64,000 bases of DNA from Streptomyces sp. ICBB 8177 (GCF_003144095.1 NZ_NSKH01000023.1:1100511-1164510), one strand, 5' to 3'. Positions 35,350 through 47,919 are shown, counted from the first letter of the stretch. Numbers and translations are program-made. Notes: generated from the sequence alone by a model not told the origin.

Positions 35350-38018
35350 TGGAGTCGGCAGAAATCCGCAGGCGCTGGCTGCGCTTCTTCGAGGAGCGCG
35401 GGCACACGGTCGTGCCGTCCGCGTCCCTGATCGCGGACGACCCGACGCTGCTGCTGGTCCCCGCGGGCATGGTGCCGTTCAAGCCCTACTTCCTCGGCGA
35501 GGTCAAGCCGCCCTTCGCGCGCGCCACGAGCGTGCAGAAGTGCGTGCGCACCCCGGACATCGAAGAGGTCGGCAAGACCACCCGGCACGGCACGTTCTTC
35601 CAGATGTGCGGCAACTTCTCGTTCGGCGACTACTTCAAGGAAGGCGCCGTCAAGCTCGCCTGGGAGCTGCTCACCCTGCCCCAGGACCAGGGCGGTTACG
35701 GCCTGGAGCCGGAGAAGCTGTGGATCACCGTCTACGAGGACGACGACGAGGCCGAGACCCTCTGGCGTGACGTCGTCGGCGTCCCGGCCGAGCGCATCCA
35801 GCGCCTGGGCAAGAAGGACAACTTCTGGTCCATGGGCGTGCCCGGACCCTGCGGCCCCTGCTCGGAGATCAACTACGACCGCGGGCCGGAGTTCGGCGCC
35901 GAGGGCGGCCCGGCCGTCAACGACGAGCGCTACGTGGAGATCTGGAACCTGGTCTTCATGCAGTACGAGCGCGGCCCGGGCTTCGGCAAGGACGACTTCG
36001 AGATCCTCGGCGACCTGCCCGCCAAGAACATCGACACCGGGCTCGGCCTGGAACGCCTGGCGATGATCCTCCAGGGCGTCCACAACATGTACGAGACCGA
36101 CACCCTGCGCGTCGTCATCGACAAGGCCACCGAGCTGACCGGTGTCGCCTACGGCGCCGACCGCGACTCCGACGTGTCGCTGCGCGTGATCGCCGACCAC
36201 CTGCGCACCTCCGTGATGCTCATCGGCGACGGCGTCACCCCGGGCAACGAGGGCCGCGGCTACGTGCTGCGCCGCATCATGCGCCGCGCCATCCGCAACA
36301 TGCGGCTGCTCGGCTCCACCCAGCCGGTCATCGGCGACCTGGTGGACGTGGTGATCCGGACCATGGGCGAGCAGTACCCGGAGCTGGTCGAGGACCGCAG
36401 GCGCATCGAGACCGTCGCGCTCGCCGAGGAGGCCGCCTTCCTCAAGACCCTCAAGGCCGGCACCAACATCCTCGACACCGCCGTCACCGAGACCAAGGCC
36501 GCCGGTTCCGCCGTGCTCTCGGGCGACAAGGCGTTCCTGCTCCACGACACCTGGGGCTTCCCCATCGACCTCACCCTGGAGATGGCCTCCGAGCAGGGCC
36601 TGTCCGTGGACGAGGAGGGCTTCCGCCGCCTGATGAAGGAGCAGCGGGAGCGCGCCAAGGCCGACGCCAAGGCCAAGAAGCAGGGCCACGCGGACCTGTC
36701 CGCCTACCGCGAGGTCGCCGACACCTCCGGCACCACCGTCTTCACCGGCTACACCGAGAACTCCGGCGAGGCCACCGTGGTCGGCCTGCTGGTCGACGGC
36801 GTGCCCTCGCCCGCCGCCACCGAGGGCGACGAGGTCGAGGTCGTCCTCGACCGCACCCCGTTCTACGCCGAGGGCGGCGGCCAGCTCGCCGACACCGGCC
36901 GCATCCGCACCGACACCGGCGCGGTGGTCGAGGTCCGCGACGTCCAGCAGCCGGTGCCCGGCGTCAGCGTGCACAAGGGCGTCGTCCAGGTCGGCGAGAT
37001 CGCCCTGGGCTCCGCCGCGCACGCCGCCATCGACCTGGTGCGCCGCCGGGCCATCGCCCGCGCCCACTCCGCCACCCACCTCACCCACCAGGCGCTGCGC
37101 GACGCCCTCGGGCCGACCGCCGCGCAGGCCGGCTCCGAGAACTCCCCCGGCCGCTTCCGCTTCGACTTCGGTTCGCCCGCCGCCGTTCCCGGCACGGTGC
37201 TGACCGACGTCGAGCAGAAGATCAACGAGGTCCTCGCCCGTGAACTCGACGTCACCGCCGAGGTGATGAGCATGGCCGAGGCCAAGAAGCAGGGCGCCAT
37301 CGCCGAGTTCGGCGAGAAGTACGGCGAGCGGGTCCGGGTCGTCACCATCGGCGACTTCTCCAAGGAACTGTGCGGCGGCACCCACGTCCACAACACCGCG
37401 CAGCTGGGCCTGGTCAAGCTGCTCGGCGAGTCCTCCATCGGCTCCGGCGTGCGCCGCGTGGAGGCCCTGGTCGGCGTGGACGCCTACAAGTTCCTGGCCC
37501 GCGAGCACACCCTCGTCTCGCAGCTGACCGACCTGGTCAAGGGCCGCCCGGAGGAGCTGCCCGACAAGATCTCCGGCGTGCTGACCAAGCTGCGCGAGGC
37601 CGAGAAGGAGATCGAGCGCTTCCGCGCCGAGAAGGTGCTGGCCGCCGCGGGCGGTCTCGCCGAGGGCGCCGAGGACGTCAAGGGCGTCGCCCTGGTCACC
37701 GGCAGCGTCCCCGAGGGCACCGGCGCCGACGACCTGCGCAAGCTCGTCCTGGACGTGCGCGAGCGCGTCGGCGGCGGCCGCCCGGCCGTGGTCGCCCTGT
37801 TCACGGTCGCGAACGGCCGCCCGCTCACCGTCATCGCCACCAACGAGGCCGCCCGCAGCCGCGGCGTCAAGGCGGGCGAGCTGGTCCGCACCGCCGCCAA
37901 GACCCTCGGTGGTGGTGGCGGCGGCAAGGACGACGTGGCCCAGGGCGGTGGCAGCGACCCGGCCGCCGTCGGCGAGGCCGTCGAGGCCGTGCGCCGCCTC
38001 GTGGCCGAGAAGGCCTGA
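35349..38018 (+). CDS. alaS: alanine--tRNA ligase
   Basis: Charges tRNA-Ala and edits mischarged Ser or Gly. The 889-aa protein begins [20 protein letters not shown]. Motif 1/2 of the class II core are in [20 protein letters not shown] and [19 protein letters not shown]. Motif 3 is [16 protein letters not shown]-like ([17 protein letters not shown]). The editing site [16 protein letters not shown] plus CGGTHV supplies the HxxxH and CxxxH metal ligands. The C-terminal DHHA1 domain ends [13 protein letters not shown] Gly-rich stretch (GGGGGGKDD) matches the family. Start overlaps the DUF6167 stop. Confidence 0.98.
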   Translation: MESAEIRRRWLRFFEERGHTVVPSASLIADDPTLLLVPAGMVPFKPYFLGEVKPPFARATSVQKCVRTPDIEEVGKTTRHGTFFQMCGNFSFGDYFKEGAVKLAWELLTLPQDQGGYGLEPEKLWITVYEDDDEAETLWRDVVGVPAERIQRLGKKDNFWSMGVPGPCGPCSEINYDRGPEFGAEGGPAVNDERYVEIWNLVFMQYERGPGFGKDDFEILGDLPAKNIDTGLGLERLAMILQGVHNMYETDTLRVVIDKATELTGVAYGADRDSDVSLRVIADHLRTSVMLIGDGVTPGNEGRGYVLRRIMRRAIRNMRLLGSTQPVIGDLVDVVIRTMGEQYPELVEDRRRIETVALAEEAAFLKTLKAGTNILDTAVTETKAAGSAVLSGDKAFLLHDTWGFPIDLTLEMASEQGLSVDEEGFRRLMKEQRERAKADAKAKKQGHADLSAYREVADTSGTTVFTGYTENSGEATVVGLLVDGVPSPAATEGDEVEVVLDRTPFYAEGGGQLADTGRIRTDTGAVVEVRDVQQPVPGVSVHKGVVQVGEIALGSAAHAAIDLVRRRAIARAHSATHLTHQALRDALGPTAAQAGSENSPGRFRFDFGSPAAVPGTVLTDVEQKINEVLARELDVTAEVMSMAEAKKQGAIAEFGEKYGERVRVVTIGDFSKELCGGTHVHNTAQLGLVKLLGESSIGSGVRRVEALVGVDAYKFLAREHTLVSQLTDLVKGRPEELPDKISGVLTKLREAEKEIERFRAEKVLAAAGGLAEGAEDVKGVALVTGSVPEGTGADDLRKLVLDVRERVGGGRPAVVALFTVANGRPLTVIATNEAARSRGVKAGELVRTAAKTLGGGGGGKDDVAQGGGSDPAAVGEAVEAVRRLVAEKA

Positions 38019-38028
38019 CGGGGGCACG

Positions 38029-38493
38029 GTGCGACGCGGCAGACGGATCGCGGTGGACGTCGGGGACGCCCGCATCGGAGTCGCCAGCTGCGACCCCGAC
38101 GGGGTGCTGGCCACCCCGGTGGAGACCGTCCCCGGCAAGGACGCCCCGGCGGCCCGTCGCCGCATCGCGGCCATCGTCGCGGAGTACGAACCGATCGAGG
38201 TCGTCGTCGGCCTGCCCCGTTCGCTGAACGGTGGCGAGGGCCCGGCGGCGGCCAAGGTCCGTACCTTCGCGGCCGATGTGGCGAAACTCATCCAGCCGGT
38301 CCCGGTCCGCTTGGTCGACGAGCGGATGTCCACGGTGACGGCGGCCCAGGGCATGCGCGCCTCGGGCGTGAAGTCCCGGAAGGGCAGGGCGTTCATCGAC
38401 CAGGCGGCGGCCGTGGTCATCCTCCAGAGCGCCCTGGAAACCGAACGCGTGTCGGGAGATCCCCCCGGCGAGAGCGTCCAGGTGGCCGGCTGA
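38029..38493 (+). CDS. ruvX: pre-16S rRNA nuclease / Holliday junction resolvase-like YqgF (RuvX)
   Basis: An RNase H-fold nuclease of 154 aa that trims the 5' end of pre-16S rRNA in E. coli; some members cut Holliday junctions. It has GRRIAVDVGDARIGVASCD (first catalytic Asp), VVVGLPRSLNG, VRLVDERMSTVTA (Glu), and SRKGRAFIDQAAAVVILQ (Asp). All expected acidic residues are present. GTG 38029 is 10 bases after the alaS stop, so it is co-transcribed; the alaS-ruvX-mltG-aroE order is widely conserved. Confidence 0.93.
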   Translation: MRRGRRIAVDVGDARIGVASCDPDGVLATPVETVPGKDAPAARRRIAAIVAEYEPIEVVVGLPRSLNGGEGPAAAKVRTFAADVAKLIQPVPVRLVDERMSTVTAAQGMRASGVKSRKGRAFIDQAAAVVILQSALETERVSGDPPGESVQVAG

Positions 38494-38585
38494 TCGCGGT
38501 ACGGTGACGTTCCGCGCCGGACGACGGGCCACCGCCCGCCCCGACCGGACGCGGACACGTATCGCCCCGCGTACTCAGGAGAGCC

Positions 38586-40334
38586 ATGACCGATTACGGG
38601 CAGGGCCACGGTTCGCAGCCGTGGCATCCCGAGCCATGGCACCCCGACGATCCGCTCTACGGCGACCCGGGCTGGGAGCACCAGCAGGACCCCGCCCGGG
38701 ACGCCTACGGGCAGCAGGGCTACCCGCCCGAGTCGTATCCGCAGCAGCAGTACCAGCCGCAGTACGCGGAGCAGCAGTACCCCCAGCAGCAGTGGGACGG
38801 CGGCCAGCAGTACCCGGCGGGGCAGCAGTACCCGGTCCCGCAGCAGTACGCCACTGCCCCGCAGGCCTACGGCTGGGACCAGCAAGTCCCCTACCCGGAC
38901 GACCAGTACGGGCAGTACGGCACGACCGTCGGCCCGCCCGCCGACCCGTACGGCAACCAGCCGCCGGCCGGGTACTACGACGGCAACGCCGCGTTCGTCC
39001 GCCCCGAGCAGCCGCAACAGGTCCCGCAGACGCAGCAGTTCCCGCAGGCCCAGGCGCAGACGCGGACCGCACCGCCGCCCGCCGTGGACACCACGGCCGA
39101 GTGGAACCCGTTCGACGAGGGCGCCGACGAGCCGGAGACCCATCCGTTCTTCACCGGCGGCCCGTCGGACACCAAGAAGCGCCGCGACGCCGGTCTCGCC
39201 GACGCGCACGACGACTTCGAGGACGACCGGGCCGGTGACGGGGACGACGACGGGCTGCCCCGGCGGGGTAAACGCGGCGAGAAGAAACGTCCCAAGCGGC
39301 GCAGCGGCTGCGCCTGCCTGGTCGCCCTGATCGCCATCGGCGGCCTGCTCTCGGGCGGCGGCTACCTCGGATACCGGTACTACGAGGGCCACTTCGCCGC
39401 CCCGCCGGACTACGCGGGCCAGGGCAGCGGCAGCGTGCAGGTGCAGATCCCCGACCACGCGACGCTCGCCCAGATGGGCAACATCCTCAAGACCGAGGGC
39501 GTGGTGCGCAGTGTGGACGCCTTCACCAAGGCCGCCGCGGCCAATCCGCAGGGCTCCAGCATCCAGGGCGGCATCTACGAACTGCGCAAGCAGATGTCGG
39601 CCGCCGCCGCCGTCACCATGATGCTCGACCCCAGCGCCCAGAGCGCCCTGATCATCCCCGAGGGCTGGCGCGCCACCCAGGTCTACGACGCCCTCGACAA
39701 GCGGCTCGGGCTCGCCGCGGGCAGCACCGCCACCGCCGCGAAGAACACCGACCTGGGCCTGCCCTCCTACGTCCAGGACGGCAACCCCGAAGGCTTCCTG
39801 TACCCGACGCGCTACAGCGTGGGCAAGGGCAGCAAGCCCGGCGACGTCCTCAAGCAGATGGTCCAGCAGGCCGAGTCGCAGTACGCGGCCGACAACCTCC
39901 CGGCACAGGCCGCCAAGGTCGGCAAGACCCCGTTCCAGATCATCGTGATCGCGAGTCTCATCCAGGCCGAGGCCCAGCAGCAGGGCGACTTCGGCAAGGT
40001 CTCCCGGGTCATCTACAACCGGCTCCAGCAGAACATGGCGCTGGGCTTCGACTCCACGATCAACTACGCCAAGGGCCGCTCGACCCTGAACACCACCGCG
40101 GCCGACACCCAGTACCAGTCCCCGTACAACACCTACCTGCACAAGGGACTGCCGCCGGGCCCGATCGACAACCCCGGCCAGGAGGCGATCCAGGCCGCGC
40201 TGAACCCGGCACCCGGCGACTGGCTGTACTTCGTGACGGTCAAGCCCGGCGACACCCGGTTCACCGACAGCGCCGCGGTGCAGGCGCAGAACGTCCAGGC
40301 ATTCAACGAGTACCAGCGGGAGCACGGCGGCTGA
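38586..40334 (+). CDS. mltG: endolytic murein transglycosylase MltG
   Basis: Cuts glycan strands of nascent peptidoglycan. The 582-aa protein is longer than most MltG because of an N-terminal cytoplasmic region of about 235 residues that is low-complexity (many QQY, QQYP and PQQ units, then acidic, then KKRPKRR). A single helix (about 243-265) is followed by the LysM-like part (VQVQIPDHATLAQMGNIL) and the YceG catalytic domain: VIASLIQAEAQQQGDFGKV with catalytic Glu462, VIYNRLQQNM, and NTYLHKGLPPGPIDNPG. CAGGAGAG lies just before the ATG. The stop overlaps the aroE start. Confidence 0.95.
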   Translation: MTDYGQGHGSQPWHPEPWHPDDPLYGDPGWEHQQDPARDAYGQQGYPPESYPQQQYQPQYAEQQYPQQQWDGGQQYPAGQQYPVPQQYATAPQAYGWDQQVPYPDDQYGQYGTTVGPPADPYGNQPPAGYYDGNAAFVRPEQPQQVPQTQQFPQAQAQTRTAPPPAVDTTAEWNPFDEGADEPETHPFFTGGPSDTKKRRDAGLADAHDDFEDDRAGDGDDDGLPRRGKRGEKKRPKRRSGCACLVALIAIGGLLSGGGYLGYRYYEGHFAAPPDYAGQGSGSVQVQIPDHATLAQMGNILKTEGVVRSVDAFTKAAAANPQGSSIQGGIYELRKQMSAAAAVTMMLDPSAQSALIIPEGWRATQVYDALDKRLGLAAGSTATAAKNTDLGLPSYVQDGNPEGFLYPTRYSVGKGSKPGDVLKQMVQQAESQYAADNLPAQAAKVGKTPFQIIVIASLIQAEAQQQGDFGKVSRVIYNRLQQNMALGFDSTINYAKGRSTLNTTAADTQYQSPYNTYLHKGLPPGPIDNPGQEAIQAALNPAPGDWLYFVTVKPGDTRFTDSAAVQAQNVQAFNEYQREHGG

Positions 40335-41224
40335 TGCGCGAACCCCTCGTCACCGGCGCACCGGACCCCGGCGCCGCACCGATCACCCACCGCGCCGCGG
40401 TGCTCGGCTCTCCCATCGCGCACTCCCTGTCCCCGGTGCTGCACCGTGCCGCCTACGCGGCGCTCGGACTGACCGGCTGGGAGTACGGACGCCACGAGGT
40501 GGACGAGGCGGCGCTGCCCGCGTTCCTCGAACGGATCGCGCAGGAGCAGGCGGCGGGCGGGGCGCGCTGGGCCGGGCTGTCGCTGACCATGCCGCTCAAG
40601 CGCGCGGTCATCCCGCTGCTAGACGCGATCGGCACGACCGCCTCCCGGGTGGAGGCCGTCAACACCGTCGTGTTCACCCCGGACGGCCGCCGCACCGGTG
40701 AGAACACCGACATCCCCGGCCTGGTCGCCGCCCTGCGCGAACGCGGGGTGGAGCGCGTCGGGACCGCGGCCGTCCTCGGCGCCGGGGCCACCGCCTCCTC
40801 CGCGCTCGCCGCGCTGGCCGCGATGGGCGCCGAGCGGGTCACCGCCTACGTGCGCGGCTCCGCCAGGGCCGCCGAGATGCGCGGCTGGGGCGAGCGGCTG
40901 GGCGTCCCCGTGGTCACCGCCGACTGGGACGCGGCGGCCGGCGCCCTCACAGAGCCGCTGGTCGTCTCCACGACCCCGGCCGGTGCCACCGACCACCTCG
41001 CGGACGCGGTCCCGGCCCGGCCCGGAGCCTTGTTCGACGTGCTCTACGAGCCGTGGCCGACCCCGCTCGCGGCCGCCTGGTCGGCCCGCGCAGGGGTGCT
41101 GCTGGGCGGCCTCGACCTGCTCGTGCACCAGGCGGTGCTCCAGGTCGAGCTGATGACCGGCCGGGCGCCCGCGCCGCTGGCCGCGATGCGCGCCGCCGGT
41201 GAGGCCGCACTCGCCGCCCGCTGA
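40334..41224 (+). CDS. aroE: shikimate dehydrogenase
   Basis: Reduces 3-dehydroshikimate to shikimate with NADPH. The 296-aa protein has VLGSPIAHSLSPVLHRAAY (substrate site), LSLTMPLKRAVIP with the catalytic Lys, NTDIPGLVAAL (Asn-Thr-Asp), the dinucleotide loop VLGAGATASSALAAL (GxGxxA form), and LLGGLDLLVHQAVLQVEL near the end. ATG 40334 overlaps the mltG stop by one base. It is 129 bases upstream of aroC. Confidence 0.95.
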   Translation: MREPLVTGAPDPGAAPITHRAAVLGSPIAHSLSPVLHRAAYAALGLTGWEYGRHEVDEAALPAFLERIAQEQAAGGARWAGLSLTMPLKRAVIPLLDAIGTTASRVEAVNTVVFTPDGRRTGENTDIPGLVAALRERGVERVGTAAVLGAGATASSALAALAAMGAERVTAYVRGSARAAEMRGWGERLGVPVVTADWDAAAGALTEPLVVSTTPAGATDHLADAVPARPGALFDVLYEPWPTPLAAAWSARAGVLLGGLDLLVHQAVLQVELMTGRAPAPLAAMRAAGEAALAAR

Positions 41225-41353
41225 CCTGGGGCTGCCGCGCCCGGCCCGGTCTCGCGTTCCGTCCCGCCGGCTGGACGGATACCCGCCCCGCGGCCCGCAC
41301 GTGGGAGGATCGGGGCGAGAACTTCCGACGGGCGCAGGAGAGAGGAAGCACCG

Positions 41354-44602
<3,249 letters not shown>

Positions 44603-44612
44603 CGCCCGCCGC

Positions 44613-44652
44613 ACCGTCCCCGGCCGTTCACACAACACCGGCCGGGGACGGT
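44613..44652 (+). terminator. terminator after the aro operon
   Basis: Perfect 14-bp stem ACCGTCCCCGGCCG/CGGCCGGGGACGGT with a 12-base loop, 11 bases after the aroQ stop. Confidence 0.85.
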
Positions 44653-44699
44653 ACGGTTCGGTGTCGACGGGCCTTCACCGGCACGTCAGTGACACCGAA

Positions 44700-44743
44700 C
44701 GACCGGCGTACGACCGGCAGACGACCGGCGTACGACCGGTAGG
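44700..44743. repeat. four 11-bp direct repeats upstream of the P-loop gene
   Basis: CGACCGGCGTA, CGACCGGCAGA, CGACCGGCGTA and CGACCGGTAGG follow each other without gaps at 44700, 44711, 44722 and 44733. The core CGACCGG is invariant and recurs on the same face of the helix. The array ends 12 bases before the start codon. Confidence 0.75.
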
Positions 44744-44755
44744 GACGGAGCCGAG

Positions 44756-45550
44756 ATGCAGCATGCCGCGGGGGTGCCGCAGTCACCGCCACACGGCACC
44801 CCGCAGCCCGCCGCAGCAGGCTGGGCGCCCTCCGCAGGACCGCCGGTTCCCCCGCCGCCCGGGCCGCACCCGCATCCGGGCCACCCCCTCCCTCCGCCGC
44901 CCGCCGTGCCGCCGCCCGCCGCCACCGGGCACTTCCCGATGGCGCCCGGCGCACCGGTGCCCGCCCCCGCCCCCGCGGTACCCGTGCCCGCCGCGCCGCC
45001 GGCCCCGGTGGCCGTGCTGCTGATCGGTCCCGCCGGGGCGGGCAAGACGACGGTGGCCCGGCACTGGGCCGACCACCGCGGCGCGCCCACCGCTCACATC
45101 AGCCTGGACGACGTGCGCGAATGGGTGCGCTCCGGCTTCGCCGACCCGCAGTCGGGGTGGAACGACCACTCCGAGGCGCAGTACCGGCTGGCCCGCCGCA
45201 CCTGCGGCTTCTCCGCCCGCAACTTCCTGGCCAACGGGATCTCCTGCATCATCGACGACGCCGTCTTCCCCGACCGCCCGGTGGTGGGCCTCGGCGGCTG
45301 GAAGCGGCACGTCGGCCCGGGCCTGCTTCCGGTCGTCCTGCTGCCCGGCCTGGAGATCGTCCTCGCCCGCAACGCCGAGCGTTCCGGCAACCGGCGGCTG
45401 ACCGACGAGGAGGTGGCGCGCATCCACGGCCGCATGGCGGGCTGGTACGGCTCGGGCCTGCCGATCATCGACAACTCCCAGCTCGACGTCGCGGCCACCG
45501 CGCAGGCGCTCGACCAGGTCATCGCCCGTACGCTCACCGGCGCCCGCTGA
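44756..45550 (+). CDS. P-loop ATPase/kinase, zeta-toxin-like, 264 aa
   Basis: The first 85 residues are Pro/Ala-rich and probably disordered (many PPP and PAPAP). The rest is a P-loop domain: VAVLLIGPAGAGKTTVARHW (Walker A 91-98), HISLDDVREWVRSGFADP, ISCIIDDAVFPDRP, VVLLPGLEIVLARNAERSGNRRL and a final VIARTLTGAR. The core resembles zeta-toxin or chloramphenicol-phosphotransferase-type kinases, but no antitoxin gene is adjacent, so I do not call a toxin-antitoxin pair. ATG 44756 sits after GGGACGGAG. An 11-bp repeat array lies in its leader or promoter. Confidence 0.82.
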   Translation: MQHAAGVPQSPPHGTPQPAAAGWAPSAGPPVPPPPGPHPHPGHPLPPPPAVPPPAATGHFPMAPGAPVPAPAPAVPVPAAPPAPVAVLLIGPAGAGKTTVARHWADHRGAPTAHISLDDVREWVRSGFADPQSGWNDHSEAQYRLARRTCGFSARNFLANGISCIIDDAVFPDRPVVGLGGWKRHVGPGLLPVVLLPGLEIVLARNAERSGNRRLTDEEVARIHGRMAGWYGSGLPIIDNSQLDVAATAQALDQVIARTLTGAR

Positions 45551-45643
45551 CCGCGCCGCCGCCCGCGCCCCCGTCCGCACGGCGCGGTGGCCGGTACGCG
45601 ACCCGTCCGGACCCGCCCGGAGGTACGTGCCGGGCCGCAGACG

Positions 45644-45649
45644 TAGGCT
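45644..45649 (+). promoter_or_regulatory. -10 box TAGGCT, probable leaderless promoter of the M24 gene
   Basis: TAGGCT ends 6 bases before ATG 45656, so position +7 is the A of the start codon. No Shine-Dalgarno is present. Confidence 0.55.
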
Positions 45650-45655
45650 CGGCAC

Positions 45656-46762
45656 ATGTCCGAGGTGCACGCTTCCCGCCGGACGCGTCTGCGCGAGCGC
45701 TGCGCGGCCGCCGGGACCGCCGCCGCGCTGGTCACCCGGCCCGCCAACATCCGCTACCTGGCCGGCTGGGCCCCACCGGGCGCCGTACTGCTGCTCACCC
45801 CCCGGCAGGACGTGCTGGTCCACCCGCGCCCCGGCACCGTCGAGCCCGGCGAGGGCACGCCGCCCAGCGACCTGCGCCGGGTCGTGGTGGAGTGCGTGGA
45901 CGGCGACACGGCGGTGGCCGCCGCCGACCTGGTCGGCGAGCTGGGCGCGGACAGCCTCGCCGTCGAGGAGCACCACCTCACCGTCGCCCGGCACCGCGCG
46001 ATCTCCTCGGTGACCCGCGGCCTCCGCCTCGCCGACCTCGGCCAGGCGGTGGAGCAGCTTCGGCTGGTCAAGGACGACGACGAGATCGCCTGCCTGCGGA
46101 TCGCCGCCGAGATCACCGACCAGGCCCTCGGTGAGCTGCTGGAATCCATCCTGGTCGGCCGCACCGAGCGCCACCTCGCCCTGGAGCTGGAGCGCCGCCT
46201 CGCCGACCACGGGGCCGACGGCCCGGCGTTCCCCACCTGTGTCGGCACCGGACCGAACTCCGGCGCCGCCCGCCACGTCCCCACCGACCGCAGGGTCGAG
46301 GAGGGCGACTTCCTCAGCGTCTGCCTGGGTGCCTGCTACCGCGGCTACCGCTGCGAGGTCGGCCGCACCTTCGTCATCGGCACCGCCCCCGCCGCCTGGC
46401 AGATCGAGCTGTACGACGTGGTCTTCGAGGCGCAGCGGGCCGGCCGGGAGGCGCTGGCCCCCGGGGTGGCCTGCCGCGACGTGGACCGGGCGGCCCGGCA
46501 GGTGCTGGAGCGGGCGGGGCACGCGGAGGCGGCCCAGGCGTGCACCGGACACGGTGTGGGTCTGGAAATCGGTGAGGACCCGCGCCTGACCCCGTCGGCC
46601 ATGGGTAAACTGGACGCTTGTGTGCCGGTCACCGTCGAGCCGGGGGTCCACTTCCCGGGCCGGGGCGGAGTCAGGATCGACGACACACTCGTCGTGCGTC
46701 CCTCGGCGGACGGCGGGCCCGAGCTACTCACCATCACGACCAAGGAACTGCTCGCGCTGTGA
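45656..46762 (+). CDS. M24 (aminopeptidase P/prolidase-like) protein with degenerate metal site
   Basis: A 368-aa protein with the two-domain plan of Xaa-Pro peptidases: a creatinase-like N-terminal domain (TRPANIRYLAGWAPPGAVLLL) and a pita-bread domain. The five metal ligands expected in M24 are Asp, Asp, His, Glu, Glu. Here they read Cys223 (SVCLGA), Glu234 (CEVGRTF), His299 (TGHGVGLE), Glu328 (TVEPG) and Asp342 (VRIDDT). The extra active-site His of the LEVHE motif is Gly306 (LEIGE). Catalysis by the usual mechanism is doubtful. It directly precedes efp, as peptidase genes of this family often do. ATG 45656 is leaderless by the -10 position. Confidence 0.85.
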   Translation: MSEVHASRRTRLRERCAAAGTAAALVTRPANIRYLAGWAPPGAVLLLTPRQDVLVHPRPGTVEPGEGTPPSDLRRVVVECVDGDTAVAAADLVGELGADSLAVEEHHLTVARHRAISSVTRGLRLADLGQAVEQLRLVKDDDEIACLRIAAEITDQALGELLESILVGRTERHLALELERRLADHGADGPAFPTCVGTGPNSGAARHVPTDRRVEEGDFLSVCLGACYRGYRCEVGRTFVIGTAPAAWQIELYDVVFEAQRAGREALAPGVACRDVDRAARQVLERAGHAEAAQACTGHGVGLEIGEDPRLTPSAMGKLDACVPVTVEPGVHFPGRGGVRIDDTLVVRPSADGGPELLTITTKELLAL

Positions 46763-46792
46763 GCGGCGGACGCCGTACGCGGTAGCGTGTCT

Positions 46793-46798
46793 CCTTCG
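46793..46798 (+). promoter_or_regulatory. -10 box TAGCGT of efp
   Basis: TAGCGT lies 36 bases before GTG 46835 and upstream of the CAGGAG ribosome-binding site; efp-nusB can thus be made without the M24 gene. Confidence 0.45.
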
Positions 46799-46834
46799 GT
46801 CCGATGCAGCACTTTCTCAGGAGATTCCGCAACC

Positions 46835-47401
46835 GTGGCATCCACGAACGACCTCAAGAACGGCATGGTGCTCAAGCTCGACGGTGACCAGCTGTGGTCC
46901 GTCGTCGAGTTCCAGCACGTCAAGCCCGGCAAGGGCCCGGCCTTCGTCCGTACGAAGCTCAAGAACGTGCTCTCCGGGAAGGTCGTCGACAAGACCTTCA
47001 ACGCGGGCGTGAAGGTCGAGACGGCCACCGTCGACAAGCGCGGCATGCAGTTCTCGTACATGGACGGCGAGTACTTCGTCTTCATGGACATGGACACCTA
47101 CGACCAGATCCACGTCGACCGCAAGTCCGTCGGCGACGCGGCCAACTTCCTGCTGGAGGGCTTCGAGGCCGTCGTGGCGACGCACGAGGGCTCGGTCCTC
47201 TACGTCGAGCTGCCGGCCGCCGTCGAGCTGACGATCCAGCACACCGAGCCGGGCCTGCAGGGCGACCGCTCCACCGGCGGCAGCAAGCCCGCCACCCTGG
47301 AGACCGGCTACGAGATCCAGGTCCCGCTGTTCATCACCACCGGTGAGAAGATCAAGGTCGACACCCGCACGGGTGACTACCTCGGCCGGGTGAACAGCTA
47401 A
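46835..47401 (+). CDS. efp: elongation factor P
   Basis: Rescues ribosomes that stall on proline runs. The 188-aa protein has the three EF-P beta-barrels; the tip loop reads [11 protein letters not shown] with Lys33 inside the palindromic PGKGP. EF-P with this loop was reported to work unmodified in other actinobacteria, and no EpmA, EarP or other modifying gene is in the window. It ends GDYLGRVNS as usual. GTG 46835 follows CAGGAG at about 10 bases. NusB starts two bases after its stop. Confidence 0.97.
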   Translation: MASTNDLKNGMVLKLDGDQLWSVVEFQHVKPGKGPAFVRTKLKNVLSGKVVDKTFNAGVKVETATVDKRGMQFSYMDGEYFVFMDMDTYDQIHVDRKSVGDAANFLLEGFEAVVATHEGSVLYVELPAAVELTIQHTEPGLQGDRSTGGSKPATLETGYEIQVPLFITTGEKIKVDTRTGDYLGRVNS

Positions 47402-47403
47402 CC

Positions 47404-47868
47404 GTGGCCGCTCGCACCAAGGCCCGCAAGCGCGCCTTCCAGATCCTCTTCGAGGCGGATCAGCGGGGCGCCAAGCCGGTGACCGTCATGGCGGACTGGA
47501 TCCGGCTCGGGCGGACCGACGACCGGCAGCCGCCGGTGACCGAGTACACGATGCGGCTGGTCGAGGGCTACGAGGCCAACGCCGCCCGGGTCGACGAGCT
47601 GATCTCCACCTACGCGGTCGGCTGGACCCTTGACCGGATGCCGGTCGTGGACCGCAACGTGCTGCGGCTGGGCGCCTACGAGCTGGTCTGGGAGGACGAG
47701 ATCCCGGACGCCGTCGTGCTCGACGAGGCCGTGCAGCTCGTCAAGGAGTTCTCCACCGACGAGTCGCCGGCCTTCGTCAACGGCCTGCTGGCCCGCCTGA
47801 AGGAGCTCAAGCCCACCCTGGCCCGTCCGGACCGCCGGGACGGCGCTCAGACGCCGGAAGGCGCCTGA
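47404..47868 (+). CDS. nusB: transcription antitermination factor NusB
   Basis: Binds boxA with S10 in rRNA antitermination. The 154-aa all-helical protein has RTKARKRAFQILFEADQRG, IRLGRTDDRQPPVTEYTMRLVEGYE, and the conserved WTLDRMPVVDRNVLRLGAYEL, then DEAVQLVKEFSTDESPAFVNGLL. The usual S. coelicolor-type efp-nusB pair is kept, with only two bases between stop and GTG 47404. Confidence 0.96.
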   Translation: MAARTKARKRAFQILFEADQRGAKPVTVMADWIRLGRTDDRQPPVTEYTMRLVEGYEANAARVDELISTYAVGWTLDRMPVVDRNVLRLGAYELVWEDEIPDAVVLDEAVQLVKEFSTDESPAFVNGLLARLKELKPTLARPDRRDGAQTPEGA

Positions 47869-47890
47869 GAGGCCTCCAGGACCGCGCGGA

Positions 47891-47919
47891 CGCGGCCGGG
47901 TGCACGCCACCCGGCCGCG
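47891..47919 (+). terminator. first terminator after nusB
   Basis: Perfect 12-bp stem CGCGGCCGGGTG/CACCCGGCCGCG with loop CACGC, followed by TTCTGCTGTTCC. Confidence 0.75.

Noticed and set aside
38586-39240. Frameshifted or chimeric N-terminus of MltG
   Set aside because: The Gln/Tyr/Pro-rich region is in frame, has typical high-GC codon use and a good ribosome-binding site before ATG 38586; it is a disordered tail, not an error.
44756-45550. Toxin-antitoxin system with the zeta-like P-loop protein as toxin
   Set aside because: No small antitoxin gene is next to it; the upstream neighbour is the aro operon terminator and the downstream one has its own promoter. The Pro-rich start is also not typical.
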